DNA of 64,000 nucleotides from Mangrovibacterium lignilyticum (GCF_010882175.1 NZ_WKLH01000002.1:992001-1056000), one strand, 5' to 3'. Shown: positions 53,863 to 64,000, counted from the stretch's first letter. Notes: a model not told the origin generated them from the letters alone. Translations and numbers: made by a program.

Positions 53863-54420
53863 ATGAAAAATATCGCTGTGCATTTGGCAACCGGATTTGA
53901 AGAAACCGAAGCAATTACAATCATCGACGTACTGAGAAGAGCTGGATTAAACGTTCAGACGGTATCAATAACAGGCAATCGGTTAGTAAACGGGGCACAT
54001 AAAGTTCCGGTGGCAGCTGATCTCTTGTTTGAAGAATTAAACTACGATGAAATCGATATGATCATATTGCCGGGAGGAATGCCGGGCGCTAAAAACCTGG
54101 ATGCACATAAAGGGCTAAAAGAGAAAATTCTAACGTTCCATGAACAGCAAAAACCACTTGGAGCCATTTGCGCTGCCCCGCTTGTTTTTGGGCATCTGAA
54201 TATCCTCGAAAACAAAGTAGCTGTGTGTTATCCCGGATTTGAAAGTGAACTAAAGGGTGCAAAGATCGAAACTACGCCAACCGCTGTCGATGGTCATATA
54301 ATTACAGGTCGTGGTGTAGGGGCCGCATTACATTTTGCACTTAAAATTTCGGAACTCCTGATTGGAAAAGAAAAAGCAGATCATTTGGCAAAGGCTATGC
54401 TAGTCGAAGATTGGGACTAG
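53863..54420 (+). CDS. DJ-1/PfpI family protein
   Basis: 185 residues, DJ-1 fold. Nucleophilic elbow ICAAPLVFG carries the reactive cysteine; IILPGGMPGAKNL, VCYPGFESEL and ITGRGVGAALHFAL match DJ-1/YajL/ThiJ proteins (glyoxalase III, deglycase or chaperone claims exist for the family). A near-consensus -7 box TATCTTTA is at 53836-53843. The stop overlaps that of the convergent histidine kinase gene. Confidence 0.92.
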   Translation: MKNIAVHLATGFEETEAITIIDVLRRAGLNVQTVSITGNRLVNGAHKVPVAADLLFEELNYDEIDMIILPGGMPGAKNLDAHKGLKEKILTFHEQQKPLGAICAAPLVFGHLNILENKVAVCYPGFESELKGAKIETTPTAVDGHIITGRGVGAALHFALKISELLIGKEKADHLAKAMLVEDWD

Positions 54421-56450
54421 CTGTCTTCAAGCGCCAAAGGGACAGTAAAACAGAAGGTACTTCCTTTGCCGGCTTGACTTTCGGCCCAAATTTTACCTTT
54501 ATTGAGCTGAATAAACTCTTTGCAGAGAATCAGGCCCAGTCCCGAACCATCTTCATTATTGGTTCCTTTCTTCTTGATTTTTGAATCAATCGCGAAAAGC
54601 TGTTCCAATTCACTTTCGGTCATACCTATACCCGTATCTTTTACGCAAACCGAGATATCACGCTCATAGCGTTTAAAACTGATTGAAACCGATCCCCCAT
54701 CCGGTGTGAATTTTACAGCATTGCTCACCAAATTTCGAAGAACGGTTTCAACCATCATTGGTGTAGCATAAACATGAATATTTCCGGGAACCTCATAATT
54801 CAGGCTTATATTCTTTTGATCAGAAACAGGCTTCAGCAAATTACAAATCTTCTCCTGGAGCGATGATAGTTCAAAGATCATCGGCTCATATTTCAACCTC
54901 CCGGTCTGCGACCGGCTCCAGTCAAGCAAATTCTGCAATAACCGAAAAATGTTATTTGTGGAGTTATAGATATCCCGGGCATATTTCTTTTTATCCTTGT
55001 CGCTAAACCGGTCGTATTCGTGATGCAACAAAAAAGAATATCCCAACACGGTATGTAGCGGGTTTTTAAGGTCGTGCGCAATAATGGAAAAAAATCGGTT
55101 TTTAGACGCGTTCAGCTGTTCCAGTTCATTGCGCTGTGCCTCAATCTGAATATTCTTCTCTACCAATATTCTATTAATTCGCTTTCGGTTATAGTTCCCA
55201 AAAGATACATACGTAATAATAATCAGCAAGATAAGGATTGCAAAAACCCCCAAATTCCGAAAAGCCTTATCCTTTTCCAATTGTATCATCGCCAATTCCT
55301 TTTCGGCATTCAGGCGCGAAATTAAAGCCTCACTCTTTGTAAACTCATACTTCTTTTCGATAGCTGTTGCCTGCCACAAACGCTCTTCTTGCCGCATGCT
55401 ATCCAGATACAATTTGTAGGTCTTATAAGCACTGAAAGCTTGTTCTATCTTTCCTTCGCGTTCATAAACGGTGGCAATATCCTCGTAGTAAAGCTGGGTA
55501 ATGTAATAGCCGTAATTATTGGCAAGAGCCGTTTTTAAGCCTTCGTTAAAAATCTGCAAGGCCTTTTTCAAATTACCGAGTTCGCTGTAAACACACCCCA
55601 AGCCCTCCATTACAAAAACTTTATTACGAAGATCGTTGTGTTTTGAATAAATGTCGTATGCTTTTTGGTAATACGATAGCCCAACCTCAAGGCTGTCCCC
55701 TTCATCGGTGTATATATTTCCCAAATTATTGATTACGGCTGCCAACCGCTGCTCATTTCCAACTTCAGTAAAATACTTCTGCGCTTTACGGTAGTAAAAC
55801 TTGGCCGAATCCAAACGTCCTGCATTATAATTCCCTGTTCCCAATCCGTTGTAACTATTCCCCAAGCGTTCGATATCACCAGTAGTCTCCGCTATTTGTG
55901 AGGCTTTACGATAATATTGCACAGCGGAGTTATAATCGCCTAAACGATTATAAACCATCCCCATATTAATATAGATCCGTGTTAAATCTCTCAGGTTAGC
56001 GCTTTCTTCAAAATTCTTAACAGCCTCAATCTGGCTAGCCAGCGCCTTTTCAAATTCTCCAAGGTAATAATAGGATAGACCAATCGAGTTGTAAATTTCA
56101 CCTATCAGCTGAGTGCTATCCAATTCCTGGTACAGATTAATTGTTTGTTCATACAATGGAATGGCATGAAGGTAGTCGTCAATATTAAAAAAGTAATCAG
56201 CCTCGGATAAATAAGCTTTAGCTAATAATGCCGGTTTTTCCAGTTGTTTTGAGATTGAGATACTTTCCCGTAGATAAGCCAGTGATTTCGCTGTATCATT
56301 ACTTCCATCAAGCTGTGAAAGTTGCAGTAGGGCGCCAACCTTTTCCTCCCCCTCAAGCTCAGGAAGAAGATTTTGTAAACTATCTGTTTGACTAACAGCA
56401 AACAGATCAATTTGCAAAAATACCATAAGAAGCAACAGTAGTTTTTCCAT
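54417..56450 (-). CDS. TPR-domain sensor histidine kinase
   Basis: 677 residues. Signal peptide MEKLLLLLMVFLQIDLFAVS, about seven periplasmic TPR units (residues ~70-370), then a coiled linker, one TM segment (VFAILILLIIITYVSF, about 400-416), a coiled coil, and a kinase core: H-box IIAHDLKNPLHTVLGYS, N-box RNLVSNAVKFTPDGGSVS, DTGIGM and GSGLGLILCKEF. It is an orphan: no response regulator is adjacent and no receiver domain is fused. The TPR-kinase layout is common in Bacteroidota. Confidence 0.92.
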   Translation of the reverse strand: MEKLLLLLMVFLQIDLFAVSQTDSLQNLLPELEGEEKVGALLQLSQLDGSNDTAKSLAYLRESISISKQLEKPALLAKAYLSEADYFFNIDDYLHAIPLYEQTINLYQELDSTQLIGEIYNSIGLSYYYLGEFEKALASQIEAVKNFEESANLRDLTRIYINMGMVYNRLGDYNSAVQYYRKASQIAETTGDIERLGNSYNGLGTGNYNAGRLDSAKFYYRKAQKYFTEVGNEQRLAAVINNLGNIYTDEGDSLEVGLSYYQKAYDIYSKHNDLRNKVFVMEGLGCVYSELGNLKKALQIFNEGLKTALANNYGYYITQLYYEDIATVYEREGKIEQAFSAYKTYKLYLDSMRQEERLWQATAIEKKYEFTKSEALISRLNAEKELAMIQLEKDKAFRNLGVFAILILLIIITYVSFGNYNRKRINRILVEKNIQIEAQRNELEQLNASKNRFFSIIAHDLKNPLHTVLGYSFLLHHEYDRFSDKDKKKYARDIYNSTNNIFRLLQNLLDWSRSQTGRLKYEPMIFELSSLQEKICNLLKPVSDQKNISLNYEVPGNIHVYATPMMVETVLRNLVSNAVKFTPDGGSVSISFKRYERDISVCVKDTGIGMTESELEQLFAIDSKIKKKGTNNEDGSGLGLILCKEFIQLNKGKIWAESQAGKGSTFCFTVPLALEDS

Positions 56451-56561
56451 ATAGTTAAAGGCCTATTACAAAGATGTCAATAATTTTCAATTATCAATAA
56501 TCGAATCGATGTTATTCAGCGCATTACAAGAGAAAAATCTCAACAAAATACCTCAAACCCG

Positions 56562-56590
56562 AGCAAAAAAAAACCCTCTTCTGAGGGTTT
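56562..56590 (-). terminator. Terminator of purL
   Basis: AAACCCTC TTCT GAGGGTTT (56571-56590); long T tract on the minus strand, 6 bp past the purL stop. Confidence 0.85.
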
Positions 56591-56596
56591 TTAGAA

Positions 56597-59500
56597 TTAT
56601 GCTTTTTTGTTTTCGACAATCCAATCTCGGGCATTTACAAATGCTTCAATCCAAGGCGCGACTTCATCCTTTTTGCGGTTTGCCGGATAATACGGCCATA
56701 ACCATGGGCGGAAAGCACGTTCCAGGTGAGGCATCATTGCCAAATGGCGTCCATCTTTTGAACAAATTGCAGCTGCATCAAAGTCGGAGCCGTTCGGGTT
56801 ACCGGGGTAGAACTTATTGCTGTATTTGAATGGAATATTGTATTCATTTTCGGCATAAGGGAAACTGAACTTTCCTTCACCGTGAGCAACCCAAACGCCC
56901 AGTTTCATACCCGCCATTGATTTCAACATCACCGAGTTGTTTTCAGCAATTTCAACCCCCAGGAAGGCTGACTCAAACTTATGGGATTCATTGTGCAACA
57001 TCTTCGGCATTTTCTCATGCTCCGGATAAATCAAGCCCAACTCAACAGCCAGCTGACATCCGTTACAAACACCCAGACTCAGGGTATCTTCGCGTTGATA
57101 GAAGTTCTCCAAAGCAATACGGGCTTTGTCGTTATACTTGAAAGCTCCGGCCCATCCTTTGGCCGATCCCAAAACATCAGAGTTCGAGAATCCACCAACA
57201 AACACAATCAGGTTCACATCTTCCAGTGTTTCGCGTCCTGCGATCAAGTCAGTCATGTGAACGTCTTTCACATCGAAACCAGCCAGGTACAACATATAAG
57301 CCATCTCACGGTCGCCGTTCACACCTTTCTCACGGATAATCGCAGCTTTCACACCACTTGCACTGCGGCGTTTCAGGTCTATACCATAATCTGCAGCTTT
57401 ACCTGTAAAGTCTTTGAAATCGTAAACCAGCTCGTTTTTCTTATAGTTTTGGAAACGTTCCAATGCCAGTTTCTCGCCACTCTGTTTGCGATCCATCAAA
57501 TATGATGTTTTGAACCACAATTCGCGCAACGAGTCAATATCTAAGTTGAAGCTTTCGCTACCGTTTGTTAGGGTAAATTCGCGACCTACAGCAGGAGTAC
57601 CAATTTTTACAAAGCGAACACCGGCAGCAGACAATTTGCCTTCCAATACAGCAGCATCAGCAGCCTGAATGACAATCGCCGGGTTTTCGTTAAAGAATGC
57701 TTTTACGCTATCGGCTTCACCCAATCCTGAAAGATCAAGTTTCAATCCACTTTCATTATCACTAAAACACAGCTCCAGCAAAGTTGTAATCAAACCACCT
57801 GAAGCCACATCGTGGCCGGCTACGATCAACTCCTCTTCAATTAAATCCTGAATGGCATTAAATACTGTTACAAAGTATTCGGTATCGGCAACTGTCGGTG
57901 CTTCTTGTCCAACTTTGTTGATAATCTGACCGAAAGCACTTCCGCCCAAAGACAATGCTGTTGATGAAAAATCAATATAATATAAGGGTTTGCTGGCATC
58001 GTTCACCAATACCGGCTCAACCACTTTTTTCACGTCGGTTACTTCACCCGAAGCTGAAATGATTACTGTACCCGGAGAGTAGACCACATCATCCTTGTAC
58101 TTTTGTGTCATCGACATCGAGTCTTTACCGGTGGGGATATTCACACCCAAGGCACAGGCAAAGTCGCTAGCTGCTTTCACCGCCTTGTAAATACGGGCAT
58201 TTTCGCCATCGTTTTTAGCGGGCCACATCCAGTTTGCACTTAAAGAGATGCTACGGATCTTGTCCGGCATGGGTGCCCAGATGATGTTGGTCAATGATTC
58301 AGCAATTGAAAGTACCGAGCCTTTTTCGGCATCAACCATGGCAGCTACCGGTGCATGACCGATTGAAGTTGCCAAACCAGCTTTCCCTTGATAATCCAAG
58401 GTGATGACACCCAGGTTATTCAGCGGCAAATGTAGTTTTCCGGCACCTTGCTGTTTCGCAATGCGGCCGGTTACCGAGCGGTCAACTTTGTTGGTCAACC
58501 AATCTTTACAAGCTACACCTTCCAGTTGCAGTACATCTTCCAGGTAGCTCTCTATTTTGGATGACTCGTAAGCCAGTTCTTCAAATTTCTCAGTCGAAGT
58601 AGTGTCGGTCAAAACCGTCTTTGGCGGGTTACCAAACATGTACGACAATTGCCAGTCGATTGGTGTTTCGCCGGTTTTCGAATTCTTAAAGGTGAACTGC
58701 ATATCGCCGGTTGCCTCACCAATCACATACATTGGTGAACGTTCGCGTTCGGAGATTGTCTTCAGCAAATCCACATCTTTTTCGTGCATCACCAAGCCCA
58801 TACGCTCCTGCGACTCATTACCAATCAACTCCTTTTGAGAAAGGGTTGGGTCGCCGCAAGGCAATTTATCGGTATCAATCAAACCACCGGTTTCCTCAAC
58901 CAATTCCGACAAACAGTTTAAGTGGCCACCAGCACCGTGGTCGTGGATGGATACAATCGGGTTTATATCCGATTCAGACAACGCACGAATCGCATTGTAG
59001 GCGCGCTTCTGCATTTCAGGGTTGGCACGTTGCACCGCATTTAACTCAATCGCGTTTTTGAACTCGCCTGTCGCAACAGACGATACAGCGCCACCTCCCA
59101 TACCAATCCGGTAGTTATCGCCACCAAGCAAAACAACCTTATCGCCTTTCTTCGGAGATTCTTTCAAGCTGTCCTGCATACGACCAAATCCGATACCACC
59201 GGCCAACATGATCACTTTATCGAAACCATATTTTTTGTGATTCTCGAAATGTTCGAAGGTCAATACCGAACCACAAATCAACGGTTGTCCGAATTTATTA
59301 CCAAAATCGCTGGCACCGTTCGATGCTTTGATCAGAATTTCTTCCGGTGTCTGGTATAACCATGGACGCTCTTCGGTCGCTTGTTCCCAATTGCGCGAGC
59401 TTTCAGTACGTGGGTACGACGCCATATAAACAGCAGTTCCGGCAATTGGCAAACTACCTTTACCACCGGCAATCCGGTCACGAATTTCACCGCCTGTACC

Positions 59501-60289
59501 GGTTGCTGCACCGTTAAACGGCTCAACCGTAGTCGGGAAGTTGTGTGTTTCCGCCTTCAGCGAAAGTACCGTATCAATATCTTTTACCTCGAAAAAGTCG
59601 GGTTTATCTTGTGTTTGTGGGGCAAATTGCTCGACAGTCGGTCCGGCAACAAACGAGCAGTTATCTTTATAAGCCGAAACAATTTTATTGGGGTTGGTTT
59701 CCGATGTCTTTTTAATCATCTTGAAAAGCGAACTTTCCATCTCCACCCCGTCAATAATGAAAATTCCGTTGAAAATTTTGTGGCGGCAGTGTTCCGAGTT
59801 TACTTGTGAAAAACCAAATACTTCGCTGTCGGTCAACTTGCGGCCTAGTTTCACGGCCACGTCATCCAAATAAGTGATTTCATCTTCACTCAACGCCAAA
59901 CCTTCCTGCTCGTTGTAGGCAGCAATGTCTTCGATTCCGATAATAGGATCGGGTTGTTTTTTGATGGTGAAAATATCTTGTTTCAAACCATCGTACATGC
60001 GTTGCAGCATAGGGTCGTAACCAGCTGAAGCATTCGGAACGGCCAAAAATTCTTCGATACGAATTATGCCGGAAAGACCCATATTCTGGGTAATTTCGAC
60101 TGCATTGGTACTCCAGGGCGTAATCATTTCTTTGCGCGGGCCTACAAAAAAGCCTTCGAGTGATTCACCTTCAACAAAAGTTGCTTCGCCAAACAACCAG
60201 ACCAGTTTTTCGACATCCGTGTCAGCAATCGCATTTGTTGATTGAACAGCAATAATGCTGTTTTGAGGAGTTTTAAAAAATGAAATCAT
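56597..60289 (-). CDS. purL: Phosphoribosylformylglycinamidine synthase (single-chain PurL)
   Basis: 1230 residues, the large PurL with fused glutaminase. FGAM synthase step of de novo purine synthesis. [17 protein letters not shown] start, then an N-terminal PurS-like region, two AIRS-like halves ([75 protein letters not shown]), and a class I glutaminase with C1075 in [14 protein letters not shown] and a C-terminal catalytic His/Glu (HGEGKF / [11 protein letters not shown]). Start set at 60289 as in Bacteroides; the frame is open 38 codons upstream without homology. Confidence 0.97.
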   Translation of the reverse strand: MISFFKTPQNSIIAVQSTNAIADTDVEKLVWLFGEATFVEGESLEGFFVGPRKEMITPWSTNAVEITQNMGLSGIIRIEEFLAVPNASAGYDPMLQRMYDGLKQDIFTIKKQPDPIIGIEDIAAYNEQEGLALSEDEITYLDDVAVKLGRKLTDSEVFGFSQVNSEHCRHKIFNGIFIIDGVEMESSLFKMIKKTSETNPNKIVSAYKDNCSFVAGPTVEQFAPQTQDKPDFFEVKDIDTVLSLKAETHNFPTTVEPFNGAATGTGGEIRDRIAGGKGSLPIAGTAVYMASYPRTESSRNWEQATEERPWLYQTPEEILIKASNGASDFGNKFGQPLICGSVLTFEHFENHKKYGFDKVIMLAGGIGFGRMQDSLKESPKKGDKVVLLGGDNYRIGMGGGAVSSVATGEFKNAIELNAVQRANPEMQKRAYNAIRALSESDINPIVSIHDHGAGGHLNCLSELVEETGGLIDTDKLPCGDPTLSQKELIGNESQERMGLVMHEKDVDLLKTISERERSPMYVIGEATGDMQFTFKNSKTGETPIDWQLSYMFGNPPKTVLTDTTSTEKFEELAYESSKIESYLEDVLQLEGVACKDWLTNKVDRSVTGRIAKQQGAGKLHLPLNNLGVITLDYQGKAGLATSIGHAPVAAMVDAEKGSVLSIAESLTNIIWAPMPDKIRSISLSANWMWPAKNDGENARIYKAVKAASDFACALGVNIPTGKDSMSMTQKYKDDVVYSPGTVIISASGEVTDVKKVVEPVLVNDASKPLYYIDFSSTALSLGGSAFGQIINKVGQEAPTVADTEYFVTVFNAIQDLIEEELIVAGHDVASGGLITTLLELCFSDNESGLKLDLSGLGEADSVKAFFNENPAIVIQAADAAVLEGKLSAAGVRFVKIGTPAVGREFTLTNGSESFNLDIDSLRELWFKTSYLMDRKQSGEKLALERFQNYKKNELVYDFKDFTGKAADYGIDLKRRSASGVKAAIIREKGVNGDREMAYMLYLAGFDVKDVHMTDLIAGRETLEDVNLIVFVGGFSNSDVLGSAKGWAGAFKYNDKARIALENFYQREDTLSLGVCNGCQLAVELGLIYPEHEKMPKMLHNESHKFESAFLGVEIAENNSVMLKSMAGMKLGVWVAHGEGKFSFPYAENEYNIPFKYSNKFYPGNPNGSDFDAAAICSKDGRHLAMMPHLERAFRPWLWPYYPANRKKDEVAPWIEAFVNARDWIVENKKA

Positions 60290-60420
60290 GTTAAATCTCT
60301 GTTTAAGATAAAGTTGACATGCCCGGGTTGTTAGACCCATTTTATAATTAGCTTGTCCCGGGTTGAAATCGCACCAAATCGGGTTTGGTAGAAGTTCGCC
60401 CAAGCCAGGCTGTCTGAAAG
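60290..60420 (-). promoter_or_regulatory. Long 5' leader of purL
   Basis: About 130 nt between the -7 box and the ATG. It contains ACCAAA/TTTGGT (60379-60395) and a repeated AACCCGGG (minus strand), so it could fold into a cis-regulatory structure. I could not match it to a known purine, ZTP or PRPP riboswitch. Confidence 0.3.
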
Positions 60421-60426
60421 ACGCTG

Positions 60427-60434
60427 CAAAGATA
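60427..60434 (-). promoter_or_regulatory. -7 element for purL
   Basis: Reverse-strand TATCTTTG, an exact TAnnTTTG match. Confidence 0.55.
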
Positions 60435-60641
60435 AAAATTCCTTAAGAAGATTCAGCCTGAAGACCTTAAAAGAGCCCTTTTGTGAATAATTCCGGCCGG
60501 GTTGTTAATAATCGAACTTGCAGCTATTTTCTTTTGACCCTACTCACAAGGCCCCGAACGTTACTATTAGCAACCAGGGTCATTCAGGCGATCTCTGTTG
60601 GTTCGCAGGTCACGCTGGAAAACCGATCTGTATGTTTTTCT

Positions 60642-60649
60642 TACTTTTG
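60642..60649 (+). promoter_or_regulatory. -7 element for the YkgJ-family gene
   Basis: TACTTTTG, an exact TAnnTTTG match, 18 bp before the ATG at 60668; it excludes the longer frame from 60518. Confidence 0.6.
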
Positions 60650-60667
60650 TCACAAAATTCTACAGAA

Positions 60668-61168
60668 ATGACTTACAATTTCGAGAAATACCAACTGTTT
60701 ATTGCGACAGTTAATAAGTTAGCCGACCAACTTTCGAGCCTGCACAAAGGCCACATGCAATGCCGCAAAGGATGCGACCTGTGTTGCATGAACTACCGGA
60801 TCTTCCCTGTTGAATATTTTGCTATTCAACAGGCATTGCAGCAAAAACCGGTTGAAACGCAGGAGTCAAAAGAAGGTAGCTGCATTTTCCTGAAAGACCA
60901 CGCTTGCCAGGTTTATGAACATCGGCCCGTGATTTGCCGCACGCATGGTTTACCGCTGCTGTTTATGAACGACGATCAATGGGAGCTGTCGGCCTGCGAA
61001 TTGAATTTCACCGAATTTGACGATGAGGAATTTTCTGCCGAAAACACCTTCCCCCAGGATCAGTTCAACAGCCGGTTGTTCATGATCAACAAAGAATTTA
61101 TTGCAGTCAATAAGCTCGATTATTCGGAATTCGATTTACTGGACATGAAAGACTTGCACTCGCGTTAA
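60668..61168 (+). CDS. YkgJ-family cysteine-cluster protein
   Basis: 166 residues. CxxxCxxCC cluster in MQCRKGCDLCCMNYRIFPVEYF, then CIFLKDHACQVYEHRPVICRTHGLPLLF and a late Cys (SACELNF): the UPF0153/YkgJ pattern, predicted to bind an Fe-S cluster or zinc. No function is established. Start chosen from the -7 box. Confidence 0.85.
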   Translation: MTYNFEKYQLFIATVNKLADQLSSLHKGHMQCRKGCDLCCMNYRIFPVEYFAIQQALQQKPVETQESKEGSCIFLKDHACQVYEHRPVICRTHGLPLLFMNDDQWELSACELNFTEFDDEEFSAENTFPQDQFNSRLFMINKEFIAVNKLDYSEFDLLDMKDLHSR

Positions 61169-61266
61169 ATCGACTGAAGAAATACTAAAAAATGTTTAAA
61201 TCTTTCTGTTTGACTTTGAATTCCTTAGCAAGCATGATAACTTGCCCAATCAAACCAAGATTTACT

Positions 61267-61689
61267 ATGAGAAAGCTATTGTTAATACTCTTGATTCTTA
61301 CCGGAACAAGTTTCCTTTTAAAGGCACAAAACACGACAAAAATGAACGAAAACAATAACAAGCTGGCGGTGATCTGGTCGAGCGGCGACCCGGAAGTGGC
61401 TAAAAAGGTTTGCTTCATGTATACCCTGAATGCCAAAAAGCAAGGTTGGTTCGAGGATGTTGTACTCATTGTTTGGGGCCCATCTGCTAAACTTTTATCC
61501 GAAGATGAAGACCTTCAGGCCGATGTTCAGAAAATGATGGACGCCGGTGTGGTTGTTGAAGCCTGTATTTCCTGCGCCAAGCTTTATGGTGTCGATCAGG
61601 ATTTGGAAGACCTGAATATTGATGTTCGACCAATGGGAGTCCCGTTAACCAACTACTTAAAAGAAGGATGGCATACGCTCAATTTTTAA
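61267..61689 (+). CDS. Secreted DsrE-family protein
   Basis: 140 residues. Signal peptide MRKLLLILLILTGTSFLLKAQ, then a DsrE/DsrF-like fold: KLAVIWSSGDPEVAKKVCFMYTLNAKKQGWFEDVVLIVWGPSAKLLSEDEDL and the conserved cysteine in EACISCAKLYGV. Cytoplasmic DsrE proteins relay sulfur; an exported version is unusual. It lies 98 bp after the YkgJ gene. The start upstream at 61192 is rejected because it would bury the signal peptide. Confidence 0.82.
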   Translation: MRKLLLILLILTGTSFLLKAQNTTKMNENNNKLAVIWSSGDPEVAKKVCFMYTLNAKKQGWFEDVVLIVWGPSAKLLSEDEDLQADVQKMMDAGVVVEACISCAKLYGVDQDLEDLNIDVRPMGVPLTNYLKEGWHTLNF

Positions 61690-61764
61690 TAGCATATGGG
61701 TTTAAACAATGGTTAAATCCCCGGACATTCGATTCAAAATATAGGAGGTTTAGCCTGCTTTTCT

Positions 61765-61772
61765 TACTTTTG
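61765..61772 (+). promoter_or_regulatory. -7 element for tpiA
   Basis: TACTTTTG, an exact TAnnTTTG match, 50 bp upstream of the ATG. Confidence 0.55.
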
Positions 61773-61822
61773 TGGCGATATTTTTGAAATCAATAATTTT
61801 CTATCCACAAATCAAATAAATC

Positions 61823-62581
61823 ATGAGAAAAAAAGTTGTTGCCGGTAACTGGAAATGCAACACCACCGTTCAGGAAGGTGTTGAATTAGCTAAAGCTGTA
61901 AACGAACTGGTTGCCAAAGCAGACGCAAAAGACGTTGTAGTTGTTCTTGGAACTCCTTTTACACATATTACCAAAGTTGTTGAGTCTGTTGATGCTGCTC
62001 TTGTTGGCGTTGCTGCTCAAAACTGTGCTGCTGAAGCTTCAGGTGCTTACACCGGCGAAGTTTCTGCCTCAATGGTTAAATCAACCGGAGCCGGATACGT
62101 TATTTTAGGTCACTCTGAAAGACGCGAATACTACGGTGAAACAAGTGAAATTCTGAATAAAAAAGTTGCCTTGACTTTAGCAAACGGATTGACTCCGATC
62201 TATTGTTGCGGTGAAGCTTTGGATATTCGCGAAGCGGGTACTCAAAAAGCATATGTGATCAACCAATTGGAAGAAACAATCTTCAACCTGAGCGCTGACG
62301 ACTTCAAGAAAGTGATCATCGCTTACGAACCAATCTGGGCGATCGGTACAGGAAAAACTGCTTCAACTGAGCAAGCTCAGGAAATGCACAAAGACATCCG
62401 CGAAGCTATCGCTGCAAAATACAGCGCTGAAGTTGCTGACGAAATTTCAATCCTTTACGGTGGTAGCTGTAAAGCAAGCAACGCACCTGAATTGTTCGCA
62501 AGCCCTGATGTTGACGGTGGTTTGATTGGTGGTGCTTCACTGAAAGCTGAAGACTTCATCGGTATTATCACTGCATACTAG
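61823..62581 (+). CDS. tpiA: Triosephosphate isomerase
   Basis: 252 residues, glycolytic TIM barrel. N9 and K11 in AGNWKCN, catalytic His in ILGHSERR, catalytic Glu in [15 protein letters not shown], flexible phosphate loop and C-terminal [29 protein letters not shown]. Codon use looks biased toward a limited codon set, as in highly expressed genes. Confidence 0.97.
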   Translation: MRKKVVAGNWKCNTTVQEGVELAKAVNELVAKADAKDVVVVLGTPFTHITKVVESVDAALVGVAAQNCAAEASGAYTGEVSASMVKSTGAGYVILGHSERREYYGETSEILNKKVALTLANGLTPIYCCGEALDIREAGTQKAYVINQLEETIFNLSADDFKKVIIAYEPIWAIGTGKTASTEQAQEMHKDIREAIAAKYSAEVADEISILYGGSCKASNAPELFASPDVDGGLIGGASLKAEDFIGIITAY

Positions 62582-62608
62582 TCGATTAATCTCGAAACAC
62601 CATATAAG

Positions 62609-62640
62609 TCCCGGTTGGAAATTCCAATCGGGATTTTTTT
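62609..62640 (+). terminator. Terminator of tpiA
   Basis: TCCCGGTTGGAA (62609-62620) pairs with TTCCAATCGGGA (62622-62633) with one G-T wobble, followed by eight T. Confidence 0.88.
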
Positions 62641-62874
62641 TGCCTCTTCCCCATCCGGCCATCCGGCCCTTCCCGCTTCGATACCCCACTGCTGTCAAAA
62701 TATTCATTCCCGGGACCAGCTTCGATCCCAAATATCAGTAGGGCTGTCAACGCGTTTCTTTTTCTGTTTCGGGGTTATGTTTGAAAAAAGTTTCCCAATG
62801 CTTTTTATAAAAAGGCAAACATGTTCTAAATTGAAGAGTAAAAACAAATAGTCAGTCTACTAAAATTTGTACGC

Positions 62875-64000
62875 ATGGAAAACAATACCACTGGAAATGC
62901 CGGAATCGTGTTGGTATCGGAGGTTTACCCGGATAATATTGTCGTCCTTCCTCTTGAGAACCGCCCTGTTTTCCCCGGTTTGGCACTGCCTCTCAACTTT
63001 GTCAACCGCGACATTGTAAAATCAATTCTTTATTCCATCGACAAAAACAATGGGTTCATCGGTGTATCATTTATTGAAGAGACCAATCCCAATGATTTCT
63101 TTCAATCGAAGAAATACAAAACCGGGACACTGCTGAAAATCTTAAAAATCATCAATAAAGCCAGCGACAACATTCAGTTTTTCGCACAGGCTGTAACGCG
63201 TTTCCACTATAAAAAGGAAATTGCCCGCCATGGTTTTATGCACTGGCAGGTTGAATATGACTACGAAGATAAGCACGCGATTTCGAATGAACTGAAGGCT
63301 TACACGCTAGCCATTATCAACTCGGTTAAGCAACTGATTAAGCTGAACCCGATGTTCCAGGAACAAATGAAACTGGCCTTGTCTCAGGTAGGCATGGAAA
63401 AACCGGGCCTGCTGATGGATTTAGTCGCTTCGTTCCTGACTGCCGATGGCGACAAACTTCAGCCCCTGCTCGAAGCGATTGACTTGTTCGAACGAAGCGA
63501 CCTTCTGCTAAAATTATTGAAAGAGGAAATCGAGCTCAATGAGCTGCAACTGGATATTGAAAAACAAATCGAAGAAAAAATCTCGAAACAGCAGCGGGAA
63601 TTCTTCCTGCGTGAACAGCTAAAGATTATTAAACAAGAACTGGGACTGGAGAAAGATGACAAAACCAGCGAAATTGAGGCGGTTGAAAAGAAAATTCAGA
63701 AGTTGGTCTTGAGTGATGAAGTAGCCAAAACTATCGAAGAAGAACTCAACAAACTGCTGACTTTGGAAAGTGGCTCGGCCGAATACCAGGTTTCACGCAC
63801 TTACCTCAACTGGTTAACGGATTTACCGTGGGGCGTATTTTCTGAAGATAACTATGACCTGCCTAAAGCCCGAAAAATACTCGACGAACAACACTATGGC
63901 CTCAACGATGTGAAGCAACGCATTCTCGAGTTTGTAAGCACCATCGTGAAACGCCGCAAAGTATCCGGTTCGATCATTTGCCTGGTTGGCCCTCCCGGAG
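62875..64000 (+). CDS. lon: Lon protease (5' part, cut by window edge)
   Basis: ATG at 62875, 375 codons to the edge. N-terminal LON substrate-binding domain (VLPLENRPVFPGLALPL, AVTRFHYKKEI), helical region with EKQIEEKISKQQREFFLREQLKIIKQELG (the Lon signature before the AAA domain) and AAA+ beginning at HYGLNDVKQRILEFV and ending in the Walker A (CLVGPPG). The ATPase and Ser-Lys protease domains lie outside. ATP-dependent cytosolic protease. Confidence 0.96.
   Translation, partial: MENNTTGNAGIVLVSEVYPDNIVVLPLENRPVFPGLALPLNFVNRDIVKSILYSIDKNNGFIGVSFIEETNPNDFFQSKKYKTGTLLKILKIINKASDNIQFFAQAVTRFHYKKEIARHGFMHWQVEYDYEDKHAISNELKAYTLAIINSVKQLIKLNPMFQEQMKLALSQVGMEKPGLLMDLVASFLTADGDKLQPLLEAIDLFERSDLLLKLLKEEIELNELQLDIEKQIEEKISKQQREFFLREQLKIIKQELGLEKDDKTSEIEAVEKKIQKLVLSDEVAKTIEEELNKLLTLESGSAEYQVSRTYLNWLTDLPWGVFSEDNYDLPKARKILDEQHYGLNDVKQRILEFVSTIVKRRKVSGSIICLVGPPG

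Noticed and set aside
1-64000. tRNA or rRNA genes, integrase, prophage
   Set aside because: No T-loop/CCA patterns, rRNA stretches, integrase or phage structural genes were recognised on either strand.

Overview
The window looks like the chromosome of a Bacteroidota bacterium, most likely a Marinilabiliales/Prolixibacteraceae-type organism (an inference from gene content; no 16S rRNA is present). The signs are many promoters with the phylum's TAnnTTTG -7 element instead of a sigma-70 -10 box, lineage-typical families (DUF5107, DUF4301, DUF2490, DUF3276/BPUR, DUF5606), a single-chain PurL, lipoproteins of Bacteroidota type and two TonB-dependent receptors. I found no tRNA, rRNA, CRISPR array or intact insertion sequence.

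Layout. 1-9974 is a leftward carbohydrate operon: MFS sugar porter, two GH2 lipoproteins and a DUF5107-TPR protein cut by the left edge. A divergent AraC regulator follows at 10120-10992. After it lies what looks like an orphan SusC-type leader with an antisense small RNA (about 11150-11249). 11.5-15.9 kb holds an AmgK-like kinase fused to a RapZ C-terminal domain, a 47-residue zinc-ribbon mini-gene, a TonB receptor and a DUF2490 protein. 16-30 kb is mixed housekeeping: TPR and GIN-domain envelope proteins, YqhD, MalQ, CvfB, topoisomerase III, a PLP aminotransferase behind two tandem leader-peptide attenuators, a frameshifted PI-PLC, a CPBP protease and a radical SAM protein. 30.4-34.2 kb carries DUF4301, a TPR protein and a ComA homologue. 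34.4-41.1 kb is a heme operon (small membrane protein, hemA, hemC, hemD, hemB, hemL, hemE), the C5 route from glutamyl-tRNA to coproporphyrinogen III. 41.2-49.8 kb holds DUF3276, an M48 protease, the ffh-folD pair, argS, an OmpA/TSP3 protein, an exonuclease and DUF5606. 49.9-53.8 kb has an HTH protein, an unexplained degenerate ~21-nt repeat array, a cobalamin-type TonB receptor and an ECF sigma factor. 53.9-64 kb carries a DJ-1 protein, a TPR histidine kinase, purL, a YkgJ cysteine-cluster protein, a secreted DsrE protein, tpiA and the start of lon.

The most interesting items are not ordinary genes: (i) two consecutive Val-rich leader peptides, each followed by an intrinsic terminator, ahead of the aminotransferase; (ii) a DonS-like antisense sRNA unit whose SusC gene is missing; (iii) the repeat array next to a small DNA-binding protein; (iv) the kinase-RapZ fusion; (v) a zinc-ribbon mini-gene overlapping a receptor gene that has no ATG.
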